From contig MNWS01000226.1 in the NCBI GenBank assembly GCA_001872685.1, positions 1 through 33,743 of the forward strand: a stretch of DNA of 33,743 bases, given 5' to 3'. This stretch comes from Fidelibacterota bacterium CG1_02_48_14 (GTDB lineage Bacteria; Fidelibacterota; UBA8477). The notes under the pieces were generated by a model that made no database searches, was not told the origin of the DNA, and saw only the letters and a list, made by a program, of their open reading frames with translations. A program made the position numbers and the translations under genes. Below, piece after piece: positions 27,801 through 33,743 of the stretch (the first letter of the stretch is position 1; each line of letters opens with the position of its first letter).

Positions 27801-30051
27801 GGGGGAAGGTTTCCCCATCGAACAATTGTATGCTCAGCGCAAGCAGGTTTTGGCGGGGACGGAGAGAATTGCAGAGGTTCTAAAAGAACGTCAGGCGCAA
27901 CTGCGGCATATTCTGCTGAAAGAGACCCGGGAAATTCTCATACAACTCAGCCATACGGCCGATCATATAGATTCGAATCATTGGGTTCCGAAGGAATTCA
28001 AACCCAATAAGCAGTCCATGACGGTTTCTGACACTCTCACGGAATTGTCGGAACGCTGGTTCGGGAATCAGGCTGATTTCCTGGAAATGGCCGTCCTGGA
28101 TGTCCAATTATTAGCGTTACAAAATCGGCTGGGAACGATTGTCGAGCGGATGAAAGATGACGTAACCCTTCGCATCCAAAATACGGTTTTGGGTGAGTTG
28201 GCCGGTTTGCGGGACGAGCTGAATACCCTCAAAGCGAGCGCATCGAAAAATTCACCGGTTCGAAACAACCATTTCACCTACGATGCTCCGGTCCCGCTGG
28301 ACCCCATCGCTGTCATGAACGAATTGTTAGTGGAAGTACATGCCGCTACCAGGGATTTACCCGAGAATGTTGATGTCATCAGCGAAGCGGCCATGAATGA
28401 TCTGGAAGCTCATCAGTTCGAGGAACAGGAGGTTCTGACAATCGCTTTGCGACGCCTGGCTGAATACATTGTGGAATCAGAATTCCTGGGACCCCTCCAG
28501 GAACGGATGAATCAATTACCAAATATTTTTCAGGGAGCACAGACTGTCGCTCAGGATGTCTTGCGCTTGACGACATTCGATTTGATTGAGACCGAAAGCA
28601 ATGAGACGCTCACCGATTTCGCACAGCATGAGACGCGGCAGAAAATTCTCATCAACGGTGATAATCGACTCGCAGAGGAACTAACCCGGATACAGCAGGT
28701 ACAGGATGATTTGGGAACCTTCATTCAGCAGCAGTTCAGGAAAACCAAAGATCAATTGAATCCGTATAGTATTGTTCATTCAGCGGACACTTACCAGCAA
28801 TACATTCGCGGCCGCCGAACCCGGGGTGTGGTCACACGTTTTCAGCGCACCCGCCTGCAAGTGGAGCGCTTCACCACTGAAAAATTTGTGCAATTGCTGT
28901 ATCGGCGGAGTGAAGGCGTTCTTTTCGCGCGCCGACTCCAGGCCGACAAACAATCGTCACAAACGATTACTGATAAAATGCTGAATTTGTTGGATCAGGT
29001 GACACCGAAGCCGGAAATCGTTGAGAATTTGCCTTTTTACTACAAACAACTCTTTTTGGGCAAACCGACTATAACGAACGATTTTTGGATAGGTCGCGAG
29101 CACGAATTAGAGCTCGCCGATAAGGCGGTTGGCCGATTCAACCGGGGCTATGGTGGTGCTCTGTTCATTATTGGTGAAGAGCACATGGGCAAATCGGCGT
29201 TGGCACAATTCATCGCCTCCCGGCATTATGAAAAGCATCGTATTTTCACCATCAACCCGCCGGACAGCGGTAGTACATCGCTGGAAGAATTCACCCGGCG
29301 GCTGCAACAAGCGGTTGAGATGACCAGTGGACCGGATGAAATATTGGGTCAGTTGACCAATAGGAATGTGGTGGTTTTTAATGATGTTGAATTGTGGTGG
29401 GAGCGGAGTGATTCAGGTTGGGCGGTGTTGCAGGAGCTACTAAATCTTATTCGACAATACAGTCGCCAAACACTGATGATCCTGAACCTGAATCAGTACA
29501 CCTACAATTTTCTGGCACCCATGTGTGACTTTCAGGAATTAGCCTTAAGTGTCATCGAATGTGAGCCCTATGACGCTGAGGAGCTGAAAAATATCATTCT
29601 GTTACGTCATCGTTCCACGGGTCTGCGATTCGAATGGGATGGCATTGAGGATGCAGATATTTCCGAATGGAAGTTGGCTAAGTTGTTCACGGGACTCTTT
29701 GACTATTCCCGGGGCAATGTAGGTGCTGCCTTGCGTGCCTGGATAGCGGCTATTCATAAAAATACCAAGGGGAAACTAATTCTAAAATTGCGGCCCTATC
29801 CGGATACCAGCGCTCTGCGTGGACTGGATGTGGAATCAATCACGCTAATGCTCCAATTCGTCCTGCATAAGCGCATGAATCGAGAGAAAATTGCCCGCAT
29901 TACGAGGTGGTCAACAGATCAGATTGAGAATCAAATCCAGTTCCTGCAAAACACCGGATTGATAACGACCCAGGCGCAGGAAGTCCTGATTATCAACCCC
30001 TACCTGGAGTCTTTCCTCATTCGTAATCTGAAAGAGCGGGGGTACCTGTAA
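24880..30051 (+). CDS. SLC12/cation-chloride-cotransporter-like transporter fused to a long helical region, a STAND/AAA-like ATPase and a winged-helix-like tail (1723 aa)
   Basis: Single uninterrupted ORF. N-terminus [19 protein letters not shown] and [41 protein letters not shown] and [16 protein letters not shown] match SLC12 C-terminal domain hallmarks; then WIGREHEL, Walker A [9 protein letters not shown], Walker B-like VVVFNDVEL. Confidence 0.9.
   Translation: [1723 protein letters not shown]
29086..29700 (+). other. STAND/AAA-like NTPase domain inside the 1723-aa fusion
   Basis: WIGREHEL at 29086-29109, Walker A [9 protein letters not shown] at 29173-29199, Walker B-like [10 protein letters not shown] at 29365-29394. 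The right boundary is approximate. Confidence 0.75.
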
Positions 30052-30785
30052 TGGATATGCTCTCCTTTGATGTCTCTGAATATCTCATCGTGAAATATGT
30101 GCTGCTGGGGTTGTTACTGGTGGGTGTATTGATTGGACTGCGGAAGGGTTTGCATCTGATCCAACTGAAGCCAACGACGCGTGAACGCATTGATCGCTCG
30201 TTGCCTCTGGTGGAAGCACTGATGGGATTGATTTTCATCGTCCTCGCGGCTCACTCGATTTTTCAAAACCAACCAACTTATTTCATGGTGCTATTTAGCG
30301 CGATTCTTGTCATTCTGGTTTGGAGCTTTTGGTTCGCCATTCAGGATTTTGTCAGTGGTCTGATTTTGAAATGGGAGGACACTTACACGGTAGGTGATCT
30401 GCTCACAGTCGAATCGGAGACGGGTCGGGTAATCCGGGTCGGGTACCGTTCCTTGATGATTGAAACAGCGGATGGTCAACGCATCAAGTTCCCCTATTCG
30501 CATTTGACCCGAACCCAGGTTCACAAGCTGGATGCAGATGAAGTGGTCTGGGCACACACATTCCAAATGGCGGTTCCATTAATGGATGCTCCCGAAGTAA
30601 TGATGAAGCGAATCATTCTGGCTGCGACTAATGTCGTTTGGTCGGCGGTCAATCGGGTTCCACAGGTCGTCTTCCAGGGGGTTCAGAATGGTGTGCAACT
30701 ATTTGAAATTACAGTATATGTGCTGGATCCTAACCGCCGCAGTACCATCGAGTCGCGTATACGGGAATCGCTGGGTAACACATAA
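30051..30785 (+). CDS. MscS-like mechanosensitive channel family protein
   Basis: TM helices followed by FAIQDFVSGLILKWEDTYTVGDLLTVESETGRVIRVGYRSLMIETADGQRIKFPYSHL, the MscS pore/beta-domain pattern. The start overlaps the upstream stop (TAATG). Confidence 0.87.
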   Translation: MDMLSFDVSEYLIVKYVLLGLLLVGVLIGLRKGLHLIQLKPTTRERIDRSLPLVEALMGLIFIVLAAHSIFQNQPTYFMVLFSAILVILVWSFWFAIQDFVSGLILKWEDTYTVGDLLTVESETGRVIRVGYRSLMIETADGQRIKFPYSHLTRTQVHKLDADEVVWAHTFQMAVPLMDAPEVMMKRIILAATNVVWSAVNRVPQVVFQGVQNGVQLFEITVYVLDPNRRSTIESRIRESLGNT

Positions 30786-30804
30786 AATTACCGGCTTACA
30801 AATA

Positions 30805-30840
30805 AAAAAATGCCGACGCAAAGGTCGGCATTTTTTATTT
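30805..30840. terminator. Bidirectional intrinsic terminator between the convergent MscS-like and M56-TonB genes
   Basis: AAAAAATGCCGAC (30805-30817) pairs with GTCGGCATTTTTT (30824-30836); the stem is flanked by an A-tract and a T-tract. Confidence 0.93.
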
Positions 30841-30863
30841 CATTCAGGGTGTCGTTGTTACGG

Positions 30864-31322
30864 TTATTTATTTTTAAAATCGGTCTTTTCTGGCGAGAGT
30901 CTAAAGACGACCGGAATGGTAATCACAGCCTCAACGGGTTGGTTGTGCAGCATCGCCGGATTCCAGGTAACTTTCTCGATTGCCGCCACAGCAGCTTCAT
31001 TCAATCCACCTTCCGGGATACCCCTGACCACCTGCGATTGAACGGCTGCGCCAGTAATGGAAATTTTTGTCTGAACAATGACGGTTCCTTGAATGCCGGC
31101 TTTTCTCGCCAAATCCGGATATTGAACCGCTCTTTGAATCGCACCGTAACCACCCAATGGCTCCGGTGGCGTATCGAAGTTCACTGCGATGCTATCTTCC
31201 ATTGTCTTGGCAAGTGAATGATCCGACTCCGAATGCGCGGTGAGGCGATCATCCTTACCCATGTTACAACTCACAACCAATGCCAATACAACGACCATTC
31301 CCATGAGCATTTTATGATACAT
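30864..31322 (-). CDS. Putative internally initiated TonB-domain lipoprotein, in frame within the M56-TonB ORF (152 aa)
   Basis: On the minus strand GGAGGAGGG-ACTTAAG-ATG (SD complement at 31330-31338, ATG at 31322-31320) starts MYHKMLMGMVVVLALVVSCNMGKDD, which carries a lipobox-like LVVSC. Confidence 0.5.
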   Translation of the reverse strand: MYHKMLMGMVVVLALVVSCNMGKDDRLTAHSESDHSLAKTMEDSIAVNFDTPPEPLGGYGAIQRAVQYPDLARKAGIQGTVIVQTKISITGAAVQSQVVRGIPEGGLNEAAVAAIEKVTWNPAMLHNQPVEAVITIPVVFRLSPEKTDFKNK

Positions 31323-32216
31323 CTTAAGTCCCTCCTCCAAATCTGATTGTTTGCGGACGATATATTCAAACCGCCTTACCAGGCTGTGTTTGGTGAAAAA
31401 AAATCCACTGGCTAACACGGCATGGTGGACATGATTGGTGGATCGTTCAAGCTGATTCAGCAAATTCCGACCGTAGCCTTTGCGATCCGCATTAGTCGCG
31501 CGGATGGCAGCGTCGTCACAAATGCGCTCGCGTTCCAAATCCATCTGGTCATTCAACAACCAAATGGCAGGATGAAACCAATAGATCATTTTAACGATGG
31601 CTTGCAGATGAATCACCGCGAGATCCAGTCGTCTGATGTGAGCCATTTCATGGGCGATGACGCTGAGTATTTCGGAATCTGACCAATTTACAACGGTGTC
31701 TGGCAGGTAAATCCGGGGTCTTAATAATCCCAGTGAGAATGGATTTTGAACGTCCGGCGAAATCAGGATGAAGGGCGTTCGGGAAAGCTTCTGACTGGTG
31801 AGAAAGGCGTTGATGCGAGTCGGGACGATCCAAGGTGTTGCATCTCCAAGGGTCTTTCGGAATCGGATGTCATTCACCACCAATCTGACCAGGAAAAACA
31901 TCGCACCACCTAACCACAGACTGACGATCAATAGTGCTATAGTTATCGTTGAGTTACTGCCACCGCCTAAAGTAACCTGGGGAAGTTGGGTGATAAAATT
32001 CGCTGACTGACGCTGAATGGTTGTATTTACAAGTTCTATTGGCAGGTTGAAGGGCAACAGTGCCTTAAGAAGCAAAATACTCCATAATCCGTAAGCAAAT
32101 TCAGGATGCGAATTTCTGCTGATTCTTGAAATTGGCCAGATAAGGAGTGTCAGAAATGCCAGTTGCCAGGATGATTGCCAAAGCATGGATAACACAGTGG
32201 AGAAAAAATCAACCAT
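30864..32216 (-). CDS. M56 family (BlaR1-like) membrane metallopeptidase with C-terminal TonB-like domain
   Basis: HEXXH in VIAHEMAHIRRLDL; four predicted TM helices; C-terminal YPDLARKAGIQGTVIVQTKIS...ITIPVVFRL is TonB_C-like. Overlaps the BlaI-like gene by 8 bp. Confidence 0.92.
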   Translation of the reverse strand: MVDFFSTVLSMLWQSSWQLAFLTLLIWPISRISRNSHPEFAYGLWSILLLKALLPFNLPIELVNTTIQRQSANFITQLPQVTLGGGSNSTITIALLIVSLWLGGAMFFLVRLVVNDIRFRKTLGDATPWIVPTRINAFLTSQKLSRTPFILISPDVQNPFSLGLLRPRIYLPDTVVNWSDSEILSVIAHEMAHIRRLDLAVIHLQAIVKMIYWFHPAIWLLNDQMDLERERICDDAAIRATNADRKGYGRNLLNQLERSTNHVHHAVLASGFFFTKHSLVRRFEYIVRKQSDLEEGLKMYHKMLMGMVVVLALVVSCNMGKDDRLTAHSESDHSLAKTMEDSIAVNFDTPPEPLGGYGAIQRAVQYPDLARKAGIQGTVIVQTKISITGAAVQSQVVRGIPEGGLNEAAVAAIEKVTWNPAMLHNQPVEAVITIPVVFRLSPEKTDFKNK

Positions 32217-32604
32217 TTTGATCCTCCGCTTCCTTCAGCATTTGCCGGATGACTAGAATATCCTCCGGTTGCAAATTGATATTAGGCAGAAGAAAAGCGG
32301 CCAGCCGGCTGGCAGATCCACCAAAAACCTGGTTTACGAAGTGGCTTGTCGCGCCTTCGACGACGCTGGAACGGTTCACCGTGGCGGTATAGAAATTCAC
32401 CAGCCCAAGTTTTTCCTTTTGCAGGTAACCCTTTTCCACGAGACGCTCCAAATAGGTCTGAATGGTTGTATAAGCGCGCCGGTGTTCAACCGGTAAAGCC
32501 TCCATGACCTCTCTGGCGGTCTGTCGACTCTTCTCCCAAATTCGATTCATGATAGTCCACTCGAATTTACTCAACGGTTCAAGATTTTTCTGCCTGTGGC
32601 CCAT
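32209..32604 (-). CDS. BlaI/MecI/CopY family transcriptional repressor
   Basis: LSKFEWTIMNRIWEKSRQTAREVMEAL...AYTTIQTYLERLVEKGYLQKEK winged-helix pattern. Confidence 0.93.
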   Translation of the reverse strand: MGHRQKNLEPLSKFEWTIMNRIWEKSRQTAREVMEALPVEHRRAYTTIQTYLERLVEKGYLQKEKLGLVNFYTATVNRSSVVEGATSHFVNQVFGGSASRLAAFLLPNINLQPEDILVIRQMLKEAEDQNG

Positions 32605-32616
32605 GCGACTACTCTC

Positions 32617-32658
32617 CTACAGTTGTAGTATAATAGCGACATCTTTCGGAGGATGCAA
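32617..32658 (-). promoter_or_regulatory. Promoter and BlaI-type operator upstream of the BlaI-like gene
   Basis: Minus strand: TTGCAT (32658-32653), 17-bp spacer, TATTAT (32635-32630), then dyad CTACAACTGTAG (32628-32617), which contains the TACAnnTGTA core. Confidence 0.72.
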
Positions 32659-32751
32659 AACAATTTTTGGTGTTCGGCCCATCAGGGGTCGATTTTTTTA
32701 AAATCAATTCCAGTCTTTGACCAAAGTGGCTGATTTTAAAAATATCGAATA

Positions 32752-33636
32752 TCAGCCAGGAAGGTGGGCGAGCAGTTCGCGGATTTTCTTTATCGTGATT
32801 GGCGCGGAACCTTCGTAGTGATTGTTGATGTTGAGGAATACATTGACGCGATTTTGACGCAAATGCTGGATCATCTTCACAATGGTTTCCAGCTCATCAT
32901 CCTTAGGCCGTAACACCCGGCTCCAGTCTCCGCCACTTTCATTTTCAATGCCACTCCGATCGGGACCGTGCAATCGAATGACCACATTCCCCGCCAATGA
33001 CGGATAAATCTTCCGGTAGGTCTCTACAATATTCGGCATGTAGTACCCATGCAGCAATACAGGTGTAAGGTTGAGTTCCCTGAGCCAGTCAAAGAATCGG
33101 CGGTTCAAATAGTTGGGATTACGAATTTCCACGGCGTGGATCAGGTTCGGGGGCAGGTGTTCGGCAAATGTTTGAAACCGGCGTTGGAAGTCTGTCTGAC
33201 TTGGCATTTTATGCTTATTCAAATATTCAAATTGATACAGCAACGCGCCGATTTTCGTGCCAAAAGGTTCGAGCTGATGCAGCGTCGTTTTAAGTAAGTC
33301 GGGTGACAGAAAGTGCGGATTGGTTTCCAATTCGTCTGAGGGCTTTTTTCGATAAAAGTGTGTCAGCGTCAGGCTGTTTGGCATTTTGATCGTGAACCGA
33401 AAATTGTCCGGAACGCTGGCGGCGTAATCTTCGACAATCTGTGGATCCGGCAACACCACCTTATCCGTTCCAAATAGCGACCAAAACCATTGGTCAATCT
33501 CAACGGTATCGAAAATCTGGGAATATGCCGTCAGGTAATCCCGGTTTTTGATCGTTTCGTCCGAATAAACCAATCCACGCCAGGAATCATATTTCCAGCT
33601 ACAGGTGCCTATTCGTAGTGTCCCGAGTTCAGGCAT
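32752..33636 (-). CDS. DUF72 domain-containing protein
   Basis: LRIGTCSWKYDSWRGLVYSDETIKNRDYLTAYSQIFDTVEID at the N-terminus, then HAVEIRNPNYLNRRFFDWL and VFLNINNHYEGSAPITIKKI. Confidence 0.9.
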   Translation of the reverse strand: MPELGTLRIGTCSWKYDSWRGLVYSDETIKNRDYLTAYSQIFDTVEIDQWFWSLFGTDKVVLPDPQIVEDYAASVPDNFRFTIKMPNSLTLTHFYRKKPSDELETNPHFLSPDLLKTTLHQLEPFGTKIGALLYQFEYLNKHKMPSQTDFQRRFQTFAEHLPPNLIHAVEIRNPNYLNRRFFDWLRELNLTPVLLHGYYMPNIVETYRKIYPSLAGNVVIRLHGPDRSGIENESGGDWSRVLRPKDDELETIVKMIQHLRQNRVNVFLNINNHYEGSAPITIKKIRELLAHLPG

Positions 33637-33680
33637 GGGGAAAAATAGGAATTATGGGGCGGGGGAGAAATACGGAATCA

Positions 33681-33727
33681 GTAGAAAAGTAGGAAAGTAG
33701 GGAAGTAGGAAAGTGGAAACTGGAAAA
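33681..33727. repeat. Degenerate 8-bp AG-rich tandem repeat
   Basis: gtagaaaagtaggaaagtagggaagtaggaaagtggaaactgg: period-8 iterations of (g/a)gaaagtag. Confidence 0.7.
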
Positions 33728-33743
33728 GGGGGGAGTTGTGAAA

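Noticed and set aside
1-33743. tRNA, rRNA, integrase, transposase or phage genes
   Set aside because: None were recognised by eye on either strand. Small ncRNAs cannot be excluded without covariance-model searches.

Overview
Gene-dense bacterial window (33.7 kb), probably from an uncultivated KSB1/Marinimicrobia-like lineage. The lineage is inferred from gene content and is unverified. From left to right it contains: (i) a partial CDS and an uncharacterised membrane-protein cassette that includes a DUF6754-like protein (1-4303); (ii) an orphan OppD/DppD-type ATPase, an ABC-2 exporter pair, a coupled nucleoside deoxyribosyltransferase-like gene, and HU (4340-8038); (iii) a probable peptidoglycan turnover/salvage locus with alanine racemase, GT2, a BadF/NAGK-like sugar kinase, SpoIID/LytB, two DUF1343 (NamZ-like) lipoproteins and a GH18-like secreted enzyme (8237-18637); (iv) a non-coding array of exact 219-bp tandem repeats with palindromes and heptamers (about 18662-19284); (v) a 1433-aa hybrid histidine kinase, a MazG-like protein and a stand-alone receiver; (vi) the most striking locus, a 1723-aa fusion of an SLC12/cation-chloride-cotransporter-like transporter, a long helical region and a STAND/AAA-like ATPase with a C-terminal winged-helix-like tail, with a MscS-like channel gene overlapping its stop codon (24880-30785); (vii) a BlaI/M56-TonB operon with a readable promoter and operator and a strong in-frame internal start that would make a separate TonB-domain lipoprotein; (viii) a DUF72 gene. 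All product calls come from motif recognition by eye; no database search was run.
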